Notes: generated by a model not told the origin, from the sequence alone. Counted from the first letter of the stretch, positions 1 to 10,193 are shown. The stretch is DNA of 64,000 bases from JALYGJ01 sp963781705 (GCA_963781705.1 CAWAGP010000010.1:434001-498000), one strand, 5' to 3'. Translations and numbers: made by a program.

Positions 1-1
1 C

Positions 2-490
2 GGCTCACCGGTGCTCTTCCGGCAGGAGCGCGTGGGCCTGCACGGCCGCGTATTCACGTGCCTCAAGTTCCGCACCATGAGCCGCGACGCAGAGGAGCGT
101 TTCCCGGAGATGGCGCACCTCAGTGATATCCGCGGTCCGGCCTTCAAGATGACGGCCGACCCAAGGATCACGCCCACTGGGCGTTGGCTGCGCAGGACGA
201 GCTTGGACGAGCTGCCGCAGCTGGTCAACGTGCTGAAGGGTGAGATGAGCATCGTTGGGCCCAGGCCGGCGCAAGCGTTCGAGGTGGCCGGCTACAGCGT
301 CTGGCACCGCCGGCGGCTGGCGATGCGGCCGGGCATGACCGGCCTATGGCAGGTGGAGGGCCGCGGTGGCGACGACTTCGACAACCGGGCCGCCCACGAT
401 CTGCGCTACATCGACCGCTGGTCCTTCTGGCTGGATCTCAAGATCATGCTCCGCACGATCCCGGCGGTCCTGCAGCAACAGGGCCGCTGA
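2..490 (+). CDS. Polyprenyl-phosphate sugar-1-phosphate transferase, C-terminal part (truncated by window edge)
   Basis: Bacterial sugar transferase domain (WcaJ/WbaP family), which loads the first sugar-1-phosphate onto undecaprenyl phosphate at the cytoplasmic membrane. About 162 residues are visible. The frame is open at the left edge, so the N-terminal membrane part lies outside the window. Family motifs are present: FRQERVG, LKFRTM, RRTSLDELPQL, VGPRP, RPGMTGLWQV and the terminal YIDRWS...DLKI segment. It ends about 300 bp before a second gene of the same family, with which it shares near-identical DNA in the FRQERVGLHGR region, so the two look like tandem paralogues. The sugar substrate cannot be told from sequence. 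Confidence 0.9.
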   Translation, partial: GSPVLFRQERVGLHGRVFTCLKFRTMSRDAEERFPEMAHLSDIRGPAFKMTADPRITPTGRWLRRTSLDELPQLVNVLKGEMSIVGPRPAQAFEVAGYSVWHRRRLAMRPGMTGLWQVEGRGGDDFDNRAAHDLRYIDRWSFWLDLKIMLRTIPAVLQQQGR

Positions 491-786
491 AGCGTGTGGC
501 CGGTGGCGCGGGTCGACCTGCAGTCGGCCATCGATGGCCAGGTGGCTCAGTCGACTGGCAGCGGATGCTGATCGTCCGCAAGCCCTGTCCGAACCAGGCC
601 GTGGTTCCGGGCTGCGCCGAACTGGCTGCAAGCCTCTGCCTTAGGTGTAAACGCGCAGCGGCAATCCCGTATTTCCCTCTCCCTGGTGCTATGTACACGA
701 GCGGTAACCTAAGCAGTGCAGGCTGAGTAGAGAGGGATCCCAGCAAACGCTCTCCCAGCCGCCGAGCGAGGAGGGTACGTGCCGCC
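491..786 (+). other. Intergenic region between two sugar transferase genes
   Basis: About 296 bp with no convincing coding content. Short open frames here are shadows. A purine-rich GGAGGG about 10 bases before position 787 is a plausible ribosome binding site for the next gene. I see no clear terminator or promoter. Confidence 0.5.
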
Positions 787-2193
787 GTGATTCGCCGTCA
801 CGGGATGTTGCTGCGTCTCTTGCTCGCGCTGGTCGACGGCGCGGCCGTCCTCGTCCTGATCGCGCTCATCTCCGGGCTGCGCTTCGGCGGCGACTGGCGC
901 GCCAACTGGGACCAGATATTCGACGTGCCCTGGGCGCCTGCGCTGCTCGTCGCGCTCGGCTGGATTGGCGTGCTCTGGACGCAGGGCCTGTACCGCCTCC
1001 GGGCGAGGTGGTCCTTCGTGGCCCAGGTGATCGGCGCTGGCCCGCGCGCTGGCGGTGATGATCCTGCTCACCTTCGCCGCACTGTTCCTGTTCAAGCTGC
1101 CCGAGGTCAGCCGGTTGTTCGTCCTGGCGCTGCTGCCCGCGATGGCGTTCGCGTCGCTGCTGCTGCGCGCCGCCATCCACTACTACCTGACGGCGCTTCG
1201 CCGGCAGGGCCGGAACACGCGCAACGTGCTGATCGTGGGTTCGGGCCCGTCGGCCGTCCACTATGCGCAGGAAATCGAAGCCAACTCCACCCTGGGCCTG
1301 AAAGTCTTGGGCTATCTCAACGGCGACCAAGCCGAGCCGAGCATGGGCGTGCCCTTCCTGGGCGCTTACGACCAACTCGGCGAGGTGCTGCACAGCCAAG
1401 TCGTGGACGAGGTCGCCGTCTGCCTCGACTTTGCCGAGTGGGAGCTGATCAACAAGGTCGTTGAGTTGTGCCGGGCGGAGGGCAAGCTTGTCCGCATCCC
1501 CATCGGTGGCGCCTTCCTGGCCGGCGCGCAGACGTACCTTGAGAACCTGTCCGGCATGCCCGTCCTGTCGGTGCTCGAGGGTCCCGACCGCCAGCTGGGC
1601 CTGGCCGTCAAGCGCTTGCTGGACATCGCGAGTGCGGCGATCGGCCTGACGCTCGGTTCGCCCGTGTTCCTCGCGGTGGCATTGGCGATCGTCGTGAAGA
1701 GCGGCCGCCCGGTCTTCTTCCGGCAGGAGCGCGTGGGCCTTCACGGCCGCCGCTTCCGCGTCCTCAAGTTCCGGACGATGGTCCCCGATGCGGAGGATCG
1801 CCTCGCCGAGCTGGCCGCGATGAACGAGATCAAAGGCCGAGCTTTCAAGGTGACCGATGATCCGCGGGTGACTCCGATCGGCCGCTTCCTTCGGCGCACC
1901 AGCCTCGACGAGCTACCGCAGCTGTGGAACGTGCTGTCGCGGCGAGATGAGCCTGGTCGGGCCGCGCCCGCCGCTGCCGTCGGAGGTCGACGAGTACGAC
2001 GTCTGGCACCGTCGGCGGCTGTCGATGAAGCCGGGCATCACCGGCCTGTGGCAGGTTGAGGCGCGGCGGGAAGCTGGACTTCGACCGATGGGTTGAGCGG
2101 GACCTCGAGTACATCGACCGCTGGTCGCTCTGGCTCGACACCAAGATCGCCATCAGGACCATCCCGGCGATGCTGCGGTCAGAGGGACGGTAG
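787..2193 (+). CDS. Polyprenyl glycosylphosphotransferase, full length, three frameshifts
   Basis: Undecaprenyl-phosphate sugar phosphotransferase of the exopolysaccharide type, initiating repeat-unit synthesis at the inner membrane. About 468 residues read across three frames: N-terminal hydrophobic segments, a CoA-binding-like nucleotide fold (NVLIVGSGPSAVHYAQEIE) and the C-terminal catalytic domain with FRQERVG, LKFRTM, SLDELPQL and PGITGLWQVE. The frame changes near 1050, again near 1945 (an extra C before GEMSLVGPRP) and near 2065, each restoring expected family sequence. Single-base assembly errors are more likely than a pseudogene. GTG 787 is preceded by GGAGGG. The TAG stop is at 2191-2193. 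Confidence 0.88.
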
Positions 2194-2349
2194 GCACCAA
2201 TGACACAAGCCCAGACCTTTGTAGCCCACGTGAAGCCGGACAGCACGGGGCTAGCCTCGGCTGCGCCTCACGCCGATCAGGAGCATTTTCATGTTGTCTG
2301 ACACTGTCGCTTGGCCGGCGCCTCCTCTATTCTTCCGAAAGTGAGCATC

Positions 2350-3315
2350 GTGAAAGGCAGCTCCATTCTTGTTACCGGCGGAACGGGCTCGTTTGGTCGT
2401 CGCTTCATCCGCCGAGTGCTCGCCGAGCAGGATCCCGGGCGGTTGGTAATCCTCAGTCGCGACGAACTGAAGCAGTACGAGTTCGCCGAGGAACTTGGGC
2501 ATGACTCGCGCGTCCGGTTCTTCATCGGCGATGTACGCGACGACGAGAGACTGTGGCGCGCGTTCGACGGGGTAGACTTTGTGATCCACGCAGCAGCGCT
2601 CAAGCAGGTGCCAGCGGCTGAGTACAACCCGTTCGAAGCCGTTAAGACGAATATCATAGGAGCCAGAATGTCATCAATGCAGCAATTGACCGTGGTGTCC
2701 AGCGAGTAATTGCACTCAGCACGGACAAGGCATCGAGTCCAATCAACCTGTACGGCGCTACGAAGCTCGTCTCCGACAAACTCTTCACGGCAGCGAACGC
2801 GTACGCTGGCGCACACCGGACCCAATTCGCAGTCGTGCGGTATGGGAATGTGTCGGGCAGCCGCGGCAGCGTCGTCCCCCTCTTCAGGCGCTTGGCGAAG
2901 ACCGGCGTTATCCCCATCACGGATGACCGCATGACGCGGTTCTGGATCACGCTGGATCAAGGCGTCGGGTTCGTGATCCGGATGCTCAACGAGATGCACG
3001 GCGGCGAGTTGTTCGTCCCCAAGATCCCGAGCATGCGGGTCGTTGATCTCGCTGCCGCCATAGCCCCGAACTGTCGACTGGAGATTGTTGGCATCCGTCC
3101 CGGCGAGAAGCTTCACGAAGAGATGATCGGCGTTGACGATGCTCGGCGCGTCCTCGATGCTGATGACTTTTACGTCATGGTGCCTGACGCTGAGTGGTGG
3201 GAATCCGAAGACATGGTCGGAGGCCGCCATGGTGCGCGAGGGTTTTCGATATACGAGCGATGCCAACTCCGATTGGCTAACGGTGGAGCAGCTGCGTTTG
3301 CTGGCCGAGGGCTGA
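2350..3315 (+). CDS. pseB: UDP-GlcNAc 4,6-dehydratase (inverting), PseB-like, two frameshifts
   Basis: First step of CMP-pseudaminic acid synthesis: dehydration and C5 inversion of UDP-GlcNAc to a 4-keto-6-deoxy-altro sugar. The Rossmann start ILVTGGTGSFG is followed by SRDELKQYEF, HAAALKQVPAAEYNPFEAV, STDKASSPINLYGATKL (catalytic region), RYGNVSGSRGSVVP and FRPGEKLHEE-type sequence; the C-terminal EGFRYTSDANSDWL tail is typical of PseB. The frame shifts near 2663 and near 3222. I chose GTG 2350, which puts the nucleotide fold at the N-terminus; GTG 2341 and TTG 2311 are alternatives. The next gene starts 1 bp after the stop. CapD/FlaA1-type retaining dehydratases are the main alternative, but the following pseC, pseG and pseI favour PseB. 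Confidence 0.88.
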
Positions 3316-3316
3316 C

Positions 3317-4466
3317 GTGCTGCCATACGGCCGGCAATCGATCGACGACGACGACATCGACGCGGTCGTCGAGGCATTGCGCTCAGACTTCCTGACGACA
3401 GGGCCTAGAGTCGCGGATTTCGAGGCTGCACTTGCGGACGCTACCGGTGCTTCGTTCGTCGCGACGGTGAGCTCTGGAACCGCTGCGCTCCACGCCGCGT
3501 ACCACGCGACCGGGATCGGGCCGAACGACGAAGTCATTGTGCCAGCGCTCACTTTCGCCGCGACTGCAAACGCAGCGCTCTATCTCGGCGCGCGACCGGT
3601 GTTCGCGGACGTTGACAGGGAAACGGGCACACTTGACCCGGAGTCGGCGCAGCGCCTCATTACACGCCGAACTCGGGCGATCGTCGCCGTTGACTATGCT
3701 GGCCATCCCGCCGATTACGATGCGCTTCGCAACATTGCCACGCGGCACGGCCTGGCGTTGATCGACGACGCGGCCCACTCACTTGGCGCAACCGATCGCG
3801 GGCGTGGGGTCGGCGAACTTGCGGACGTTGCGACACTCTCGTTCCACCCTGTTAAGCACATCACCACGGGAGAAGGAGGGGCGGTGCTCTCGCACAACCC
3901 CGACGTGCACCGTGCCGTCGTGAATTTCCGGTCGCACGGGATAGTTCGAGAGGAGGACAGACTCGGACGCCACGAGGGCCCGTGGTACCACGAGATGCAG
4001 GCTCTGGGCTTCAACTATCGACTGACGGACGTCCATTCCGCGCTCGGCATCAGCCAGCTGCGGAAGCTGCCTCAGTTCCTGCAGCGCCGTCGCGAGATCG
4101 CCGCTCAGTACGACCACCAGCTGGCCCGCGTCGAAGGATTCCGAAATCCCAGGCCGTCGCGACGATGTCGAGCCGGCTTGGCACTTATACGTGCTTCGTG
4201 TGGAGGGCAGTCCCGACGACAGTGGGCGGCGTCGCCGATTGGCATTTGATGCGCTGCGAGAACGCGGCCTAGGCGTTCAGGTGCACTACCTCCCAGTCTA
4301 TCTTCATCCTTACTACCGGGATATTGGATATGCACCCGGCCTGTGCCCGGTTGCCGAGGACTTCTACAGTCGAGCGATCTCGATCCCGATCTTCCCGGCA
4401 ATGACAGATGCGGATGTGGATCGTGTCGTGGGGGCGGTCCACGAGGTCGCCGCGGAGTTCAGTTGA
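3317..4466 (+). CDS. pseC: DegT-family aminotransferase, PseC-like, one frameshift
   Basis: PLP-dependent transaminase expected to aminate C4 of the PseB product. About 382 residues across one frameshift near 4160. The N-terminus (LPYGRQSIDDDDIDAVV, SDFLTTGP) matches the PseC style. Further motifs are VSSGTAALHAAY, VPALTFAATANA, DDAAHSLGA and FHPVKHITTGEGG, in which the lysine is the expected PLP-binding residue. After the frameshift it resumes at WHLYVLRVEG and ends QVHYLPVYLHPYYRD...AISIPIFPAMTD, the usual C-terminal signature. The GTG start follows the pseB stop by one base, so translation is probably coupled. The substrate is inferred from context. Confidence 0.87.
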
Positions 4467-4677
4467 ACCACTCCGCGCAGCCGACAATGACGTCCTCGCG
4501 AAGTCCGTGTTGTCGAGCGACAACAGTAAAAGGCATGGCCGTACGTCAGGGTGGCCTACCTGTTGGGGTCGCTCCCAACGACGCAGCCACTGACCTCCGC
4601 ACCATCGCCTGCCATCGGGCCGTGCCAATCGACAACGCGTCCCCTTCCGTCCGGCTATCATCGGGGACGAGCGAACG

Positions 4678-5409
4678 ATGACGACCGTCGCGATAATCCA
4701 GGCTCGCACAGGCAGTTCGAGGCTGCCGTGTAAGGTTCTCCTCCCTCTCCTCGGTGAGCCGCTGCTCACACGGGTCGTGCGTCGCGTCGGTCGAGCCGAT
4801 AGTCTCGACAAGGTCGTCGTGGCGACAACGACCCTACCCGCCGACGATGCCATCGTGTCATTGGCCGAGCTTCAGGGTTGGCCCGTCGAGCGCGGCAGTG
4901 AGACGGACCTACTTGATCGATACGTGCAGGCCACACGTCGTCATCAAGCGGACGTGGTCGTCCGGATCACCTCCGACTGCCCACTAATCGACCCGCGACT
5001 GATCGACGACACGGTGGCCCAATTCCAACAGGGTCGATGCGACTACGCGAGCAACTCGCTCGAGCCCCGCACCTACCCAAGGGGCCTGGATGTCGAGGTC
5101 GTGACCGCCGAGGCCCTGGAGCGCGCGTGGCAGGAGGACGGGGATCCCTTGTCTCGTGAGCACGCAACCCCGTGGATCCGGCGCCATCCCGAGCGCTTTC
5201 GACTGCTCCGGGTCGCCTCCGACGATGACCAATCGCGCCATCGCTGGTGCGTGGACACGGTGGAGGACTTCGAACTCGTTCGGAGGATCTACGGCGCATT
5301 CGGGCGCGACGACTTCGGGTGGCGCGATGCACTAGGTCTGGTCGATGCCCATCCGGATTGGTTGGAACTCAACAGACATGTCGCGCAGAAGGCGGTGCTG
5401 GCTCCATGA
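4678..5409 (+). CDS. SpsF-type cytidylyltransferase, probable CMP-nonulosonate synthetase
   Basis: 243-residue nucleotidyltransferase of the SpsF group (COG1861). N-terminal VAIIQARTGSSRLPCKVLLPL carries the NTP-binding loop, followed by DDAIV, GSETDLLDRY and RITSDCPLIDP with a metal-binding Asp. In pseudaminic acid clusters SpsF-like genes often occupy the position of pseF, which activates the nonulosonic acid with CTP; that role is inferred from context. The ATG follows a 211-bp gap after pseC in which I see nothing, so an internal promoter is possible. Its TGA overlaps the ATG of pseG. Alternative: a nucleotidyltransferase for another sugar. Confidence 0.8.
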   Translation: MTTVAIIQARTGSSRLPCKVLLPLLGEPLLTRVVRRVGRADSLDKVVVATTTLPADDAIVSLAELQGWPVERGSETDLLDRYVQATRRHQADVVVRITSDCPLIDPRLIDDTVAQFQQGRCDYASNSLEPRTYPRGLDVEVVTAEALERAWQEDGDPLSREHATPWIRRHPERFRLLRVASDDDQSRHRWCVDTVEDFELVRRIYGAFGRDDFGWRDALGLVDAHPDWLELNRHVAQKAVLAP

Positions 5410-6503
5410 CGTCGCCTCGCCGCCTGTCGCCGGATCGCCTGCTCACTGTACGTGCGGATGCCTCGGGGACCATCGGCACAGGCCATCTTCTGCGAGTTCT
5501 GGCGCTCGCGCAGGCATGGATCGACGCTGGCGGTCGCGCTGCCTGCCTTGTGGCAGAGGCGCCTGAGGCTCTCACCGCTAGGCTGACCGGCGCTGGTGTC
5601 GAGGTCCGTCGAGTTCCGGCGAGGCACCCGGATCAATCGGATGCGGCCACGGTCCGGGCCGCGGCCGCCGACCCGGAGGCACGCGTGGCGATTGATGTGC
5701 CGTGGGCAGACACGAGCTATCTCGACGCCCTCGGCGACGTCCGCCAGCGAGCGCTAGTGATCGACGACATGGCGATGCTGTCCCACTATCCGGTCGGCAT
5801 CGTCGTCAACCAGAACGCGCACGCAAGTCGCGCGTCGTATCCCGCCACGTCTGATGGCACGCGGTATCTGCTTGGCCTGCGCTACGCGATGCTCCGGCGC
5901 GAGTTCTGGGTTGAGCCGCCCGCCCGAACGATCCCGGTCCGAGCTCGTCGATTGCTGGTGACGTTCGGCGGCGCCGATCCGTTGGGCCTGACCATCCGCA
6001 CGGTCGCTGCGCTTAGTGGTCTTCCGGCGGCTATCCGGCAGGATCTCGCGATCCGTGTGATCGTCGGCGCGGCCAATCCGGCCGCCGACGCGATCGAGGC
6101 TGCGATCGCTGCGTCACCGATCGTCGCTACACTAGAGCGTGCCGTCGAGGACATGGCAGGGGCTATGGCGTGGGCCGATCTTGCGGTCGCTTCGGGTGGA
6201 ACCACCATCTGGGAACTCGCTCGGGTAGGGTGCCCCGCTCTCGTCGTCGAGTCCGGTCCATCCGAGGCGTTCCTTGTGCGAGGACTCGAGCGAGTTGGCC
6301 TATTCGACCGCCTCGGCGCGGCGGCCGAACTCGACGATACCGTGCTCGCGGCGGTGATCGCCCATCGGCTCGAAGACGTCGGATGGCGGACTAGAATGGC
6401 CGACATGGGGCCTCGCTTGGTTGACGGCGCCGGGGCGCGCAGGGTGGTCGATGCGCTCGCTCGTACCGAGGAGGTACCGGCAGGGACCCATGTTGGGGGA
6501 TGA
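5406..6503 (+). CDS. pseG: UDP-2,4-diacetamido-2,4,6-trideoxy-beta-L-altropyranose hydrolase, PseG-like
   Basis: 365-residue GT-B-fold hydrolase that removes UDP before condensation with PEP. The N-terminal TVRADASGTIGTGHLLR loop carries the conserved GxGH histidine. Further signatures are VIDDMA, NQNAHA, LGLRYAMLRREF, RLLVTFGGADP and AVASGGTTIWELARVGCPALV in the UDP-binding C-terminal half. The ATG start lies in an ATGA overlap with the cytidylyltransferase stop and agrees with the family N-terminus; the open frame extends further upstream without family resemblance. The annotation is firm at family level, and the sugar stereochemistry rests on the pseB/pseC neighbours. Confidence 0.9.
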   Translation: MTSPRRLSPDRLLTVRADASGTIGTGHLLRVLALAQAWIDAGGRAACLVAEAPEALTARLTGAGVEVRRVPARHPDQSDAATVRAAAADPEARVAIDVPWADTSYLDALGDVRQRALVIDDMAMLSHYPVGIVVNQNAHASRASYPATSDGTRYLLGLRYAMLRREFWVEPPARTIPVRARRLLVTFGGADPLGLTIRTVAALSGLPAAIRQDLAIRVIVGAANPAADAIEAAIAASPIVATLERAVEDMAGAMAWADLAVASGGTTIWELARVGCPALVVESGPSEAFLVRGLERVGLFDRLGAAAELDDTVLAAVIAHRLEDVGWRTRMADMGPRLVDGAGARRVVDALARTEEVPAGTHVGG

Positions 6504-7498
6504 CCGAGAGAGCGCGGAGCTGGCTGGGGAGCGCGTACTCGTAACCGGTGGCGCGGGCGTCATCGCGCGAGAGGTCCTCGAGCTTCTCGCAATCCGAGGT
6601 GCCCGTGTCCTGTCGGTCGATCGTCTGGGGCTTTCGTTCCAGCCGCCGCCCGGCGTCGATCACATGGTCGCCGATCTGGCCACGACCGACTTCGGGCCGA
6701 TCGCTGCGTTCCGGCCCCGGACCATTCTCCATCTCGCGGCGACGTTCGAGCGATCCGTCGAGTCGGCTGAGTTCTGGGAGCAGAACTGGTCGGACAACGT
6801 CACGGTCACCCATCGCCTCGCGGAGATGGCGGCGCGGGTGGGCGGTGTCGAAGCGTTCGTCTTCGCTTCGAGCTACCTCGTCTACCGGACGAAGCAGTAT
6901 CTGTTCGCGCGTCCCGTCGGAGACGCCGTCCCGCTGACGGAGGAGTCCGTCCTCGATCCGCGGAACCTGTGTGGCTCGGCCAAGCTCTACGGGGAGGCCG
7001 AACTCGCGTTCGCCCGCGACGTGCTGGGCGGGCGATGGCGAACCGTGAGTGCCCGGATCTTCCGGGTCTACGGGCGCGGATCGCGGGACGTCGTGTCGCG
7101 CTGGATCCGGGCCGCGCTGCGCGGCGATCCAATCGAGCTCTACCATGCCGAGAATTGGTTTGACTACATCTTCAGCCGCGATGTCGCGGAGGGGCTGATT
7201 TCGGATGGCTTTCGAGCCCCGGGCCTATGGGCCAATCAACTTGGGGTCAGGTCGCGCCCGTTCGGTCGCCGATGTCGTAGCGGCAATCGAAGCGGCGACT
7301 GGCGCGTCACTTCATGTCGAGATGCGCCGGGTCGACGACCCGTACGAAGCGAGCCAGGCCAGTCTCGATCGGCTTCGCGCGTGCCTCGACTGGAGCCCCG
7401 GCATCGACCTCGAGGCCGGGATCGATCAGGTCGTGGCCCACGAGCGGGACGCCCTCGTTGCCAGTCTTGACAGTCGGATCCGGAGGAAGAGACCGTGA
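6490..7498 (+). CDS. NAD-dependent epimerase/dehydratase, extended SDR, one frameshift
   Basis: About 335-residue extended short-chain dehydrogenase acting on a nucleotide sugar. The Rossmann motif RVLVTGGAGVIAREV is followed by ILHLAATFERS and FASSYLVY (Ser of the catalytic triad). Where YxxxK is expected there is LYGEAE preceded by GSAK, so the triad lysine position differs from the textbook pattern. ARIFRVYGRGSRDVVSRW is the substrate-loop motif. The frame shifts near 7215-7230 and resumes at YGPINLGSGRARSVADVV, the usual C-terminal element. The ATG lies inside the end of pseG, and the TGA overlaps the next GTG. Its reaction is unknown; it may modify the nonulosonate precursor or supply another sugar. 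Confidence 0.8.
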
Positions 7499-8402
7499 GA
7501 ACGCAGAGGGCTTCGGTCGTCGTTGACGAGCGATGGGGCTATCGCCGGCTCGACCCGCTGCCGTCGAGTTCGGAGCTCGACGGGTTCTATGAGAGCCGGT
7601 ATCGCGACGAGCTCGATGCCGGCGGGCGGGCGCCGGATCTGGCCCGCCTGATCGCGGGTGGGCCGGACGCGGCCCGCGAACGTGCCTGGCTAGCCGCGAC
7701 CATCCACAACGACGTACTCGATGCGATCGATAGAGGAGCTGAAGAAGGGGCGCCCAGACGCGTGCTCGACGTAGGCTGTGGAACTGGCGATCTCGTCAAG
7801 TTCCTGGGCGACCGTGGTTGGGATGCGTTCGGGACCGAACCATCCGTCGAGATCGCCGCGGCCGGCCAGGCAGGGGGCTGCGGATCGAAGCGGCGACCGG
7901 CGCCGTCTTCGTCGAAAGGTGGAGGGCAGCCAACGATCCTTCTTTTGGCGCGATCGTCCTGCTCAACGTGTTGGAGCATGTCCCCGACCCTGCGGCACTC
8001 CTCGCGACCCTCGCGACCACGCTCGCGGTCGACGGTCGACTTGTCGTCCGTGTCCCCAACGATTTCAGTCCGCTCCAGGAGGCGGCTCGACGGGCGCTCG
8101 ACCGGGAACCGTGGTGGATCGTCGCCCCGGACCACGTGAACTACTTCGATCACGCCTCAGTCGCGGGCCTCATCGAAGGGCTTGGGTTCGAGATTGTGGA
8201 TCGTTTGGCCGACTTCCCGATGGAGCTGTTCCTTCTGATGGGTGACGACTACACGTCGGACCCAGCTGTCGGGTCGGCGTGCCATGAGCGGCGGCGGCGT
8301 CTTGATCTTTCGCTCGAGCCGAGCGTCCGGCGATCGCTCGGGCGAGCATGGGTACGCGTGGGCATGGGGCGGAATGCGTTCGTTGTTGCCCCGCTGCCAT
8401 AG
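7495..8402 (+). CDS. Class I SAM-dependent methyltransferase, one frameshift
   Basis: About 300 residues. Motif I VLDVGCGTGDLVKFL binds SAM. After a frameshift near 7870 the chain continues with AIVLLNVLEHVPDPAALL (motif II and EHV), DGRLVVRVPNDFSPLQEAAR and DHVNYFDHASVAGLIEGLGF. This is the architecture of Methyltransf_23-type proteins in surface-glycan loci. The N-terminal GYRRLDPLPSSSELDGFYESRY segment resembles that found before such domains. GTG 7495 overlaps the previous stop (GTGA), and its TAG overlaps the next GTG. It probably methylates a sugar or lipid-linked glycan; the target is unknown. Confidence 0.8.
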
Positions 8403-9409
8403 TGACCGCTCTTCCAGGACGCGCATCACCAGACCGGCCGAACGTGCTCATCACGAGCGCGTCGCGGAAGGTGCTCCTTGTCCGTGCGTTCCGCGAGGCC
8501 CTCGCCCGCGTTGGCGGCGGCCGGGCCGTCGCCGCAGACATCAGCCCAATGTCGGCGGCGCTCTACGAGACGGACGTGGCTTGTCTCCTCCCTCGATCGG
8601 AGGACCCGGCGTTTCTCGCGGCGCTCTCTCGGCTGTGTAGTGACGAACATGTCGGCCTCGTCATCCCCACTCGCGATGAAGAGCTTCCGGTCCTTGCCGC
8701 AGCCCGCGCGCAGTTCGCCGACGAGGGGACGCTGGTCCTTGTCTCGGACCCGATCGCCGTGGCGACCTGCCGTGACAAGGTGCTATTCAAGACGGCCGTC
8801 GACGTGGCTGGCCTCGATGCACCGACAGGCTACGCGGACCCGGCGTTGGCGCCGCTCCCCGCATTCGTCAAGCCGCGTTTCGGCAAAGGCGGTCGCGGGG
8901 CACGGGTCGTCACCACGCGCGAGGAGTTAATCGCCGCCGTCACAGGGCTCGGAGAAGATGCCGTCATCCAGGAGCTGGTCGAGGCGCCGGAATTCACAAT
9001 CGACGTCTTCGTCGACCTCGATGGCCGCGCAATCTCGTGTGTCCCGCGCGAGCGGATCCTCGTCGTGGCGGGCGAATCCGTCGTCTCGCGCACGGTTAAG
9101 GATCCTGGCCTGGTCGAGGCCACGCTCCGCCTTGTCGGCTCGATCGGGCTCGTGGGTCCTTTGACCGTCCAGGCCTTCCGCACCGCCGACCGAATAGCGT
9201 TCATCGAGATCAACCCGCGCTACGGCGGCGGGGCCAACCTCAGCTTCGCGGCGGGCGCACCGACACCCGAGTTCGCCATCCGGCTTGCCCGCGGTGAGCG
9301 CCTCGATTGCCGACTCGACGCCTACGAAGCGGGTCTCATCATGCTCCGCCACAGCGAAGACCGCTTTGTACGGACGGACGAGCTCGTCGTGCAGGAGTTA
9401 AAGGCATGA
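8402..9409 (+). CDS. ATP-grasp carboxylate-amine ligase-like protein
   Basis: 335-residue ATP-grasp enzyme related to carbamoyl-phosphate synthase large-chain modules. The N-terminal pre-ATP-grasp fold reads NVLITSASRKVLLVRAF. Further on are IPTRDEELPVLA, CRDKVLFK, FVKPRFGKGGRGARVV (ATP-binding lysine and glycine loop), VIQELVEAPEFTIDVFVD and IEINPRYGGGANLSF, which holds the Mg-binding Glu-Ile-Asn motif. The GTG start overlaps the methyltransferase stop and the end overlaps the HAD gene. ATP-grasp plus HAD pairs recur in bacterial nonulosonate and capsule loci, where amidation or amino-acid attachment to sugars has been proposed. The specific substrate is unknown. Confidence 0.78.
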   Translation: MTALPGRASPDRPNVLITSASRKVLLVRAFREALARVGGGRAVAADISPMSAALYETDVACLLPRSEDPAFLAALSRLCSDEHVGLVIPTRDEELPVLAAARAQFADEGTLVLVSDPIAVATCRDKVLFKTAVDVAGLDAPTGYADPALAPLPAFVKPRFGKGGRGARVVTTREELIAAVTGLGEDAVIQELVEAPEFTIDVFVDLDGRAISCVPRERILVVAGESVVSRTVKDPGLVEATLRLVGSIGLVGPLTVQAFRTADRIAFIEINPRYGGGANLSFAAGAPTPEFAIRLARGERLDCRLDAYEAGLIMLRHSEDRFVRTDELVVQELKA

Positions 9410-10188
9410 TCCGCTCGACTGCCGAGCGCCCGATCCAGTCAGGACCGCTTCCTGCGGGCAGCCGAGTTGGTGGAGCTAAGGACAGCGTGAAGGCTGTTCT
9501 CTTTGATTTGGATGACACTCTGTACTCCGAGGCTGCGTACGTTCACTCTGGGTTTGCGGCGGTCGCAGCGTTCCTCGCGCCCCGGCTTCAGACCCAGGCG
9601 ACCACCTTGGCCGCGCGTCTCGACGCGCTACACCAGAGAGATGGCAGGGGTCGCCTTTTCGACACACTGCTTGCAGAGCAGGGAGTAGTCGACCCGAATA
9701 ACATACTCGCGCTCGCATCCGTCGTCGCATATCGAACGCACGTCCCTCAGCTAACCCCTTTTTGGCAGGTCGTCCCTGTGCTTGATCAATTGCGTGCAGC
9801 TCGCATCAAAATTGGCGTCGTCTCGGACGGTCTAGCCAGCGTGCAACGCACCAAGCTACGAGCTATGACTGAGCTGGTGGCCCGTTTGGACGCGATAGTC
9901 CTAACCGACGAACTGGGTCCCGAGTATCACAAGCCTTCGCCCGTGCCGTTCCGCGTTGCATGCGTCCTCTTGGGAGTCGAGCCCGCTGATGCCGCGTACG
10001 TGGGGAACGATCCTCGCAAGGATTTCACTGGCGCGCGCGCCGCGGGACTTCGCACAATACGCGTAGGCGAGTGGCCTGATGAGGGCGGCACGCAAATCTC
10101 GGACTATTTCATAGATGACGCCGACGAGCAGATATCGCCGTTTGCGGCGCTGCCCGCGGCGCTTGGTCTTGCCTGTCCCAGAAGGTGA
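9406..10188 (+). CDS. HAD-superfamily hydrolase
   Basis: 260-residue haloacid-dehalogenase phosphatase. Motif I is VLFDLDDTLYS with the nucleophilic Asp. Motif II is GVVSDG, motif III is the lysine of YHKPSP, and motif IV is YVGNDPRKDFTGARAAG. The helical cap lies between motifs I and II. ATG 9406 overlaps the ATP-grasp stop (ATGA). About 27 residues precede motif I, so GTG 9487 is a possible shorter start. Located directly before pseI, it may dephosphorylate a nonulosonate 9-phosphate or a product of the ATP-grasp partner. PseI uses an unphosphorylated sugar, so a phosphatase is not required by the textbook pathway. Confidence 0.8.
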   Translation: MIRSTAERPIQSGPLPAGSRVGGAKDSVKAVLFDLDDTLYSEAAYVHSGFAAVAAFLAPRLQTQATTLAARLDALHQRDGRGRLFDTLLAEQGVVDPNNILALASVVAYRTHVPQLTPFWQVVPVLDQLRAARIKIGVVSDGLASVQRTKLRAMTELVARLDAIVLTDELGPEYHKPSPVPFRVACVLLGVEPADAAYVGNDPRKDFTGARAAGLRTIRVGEWPDEGGTQISDYFIDDADEQISPFAALPAALGLACPRR

Positions 10189-10193
10189 TAGAA

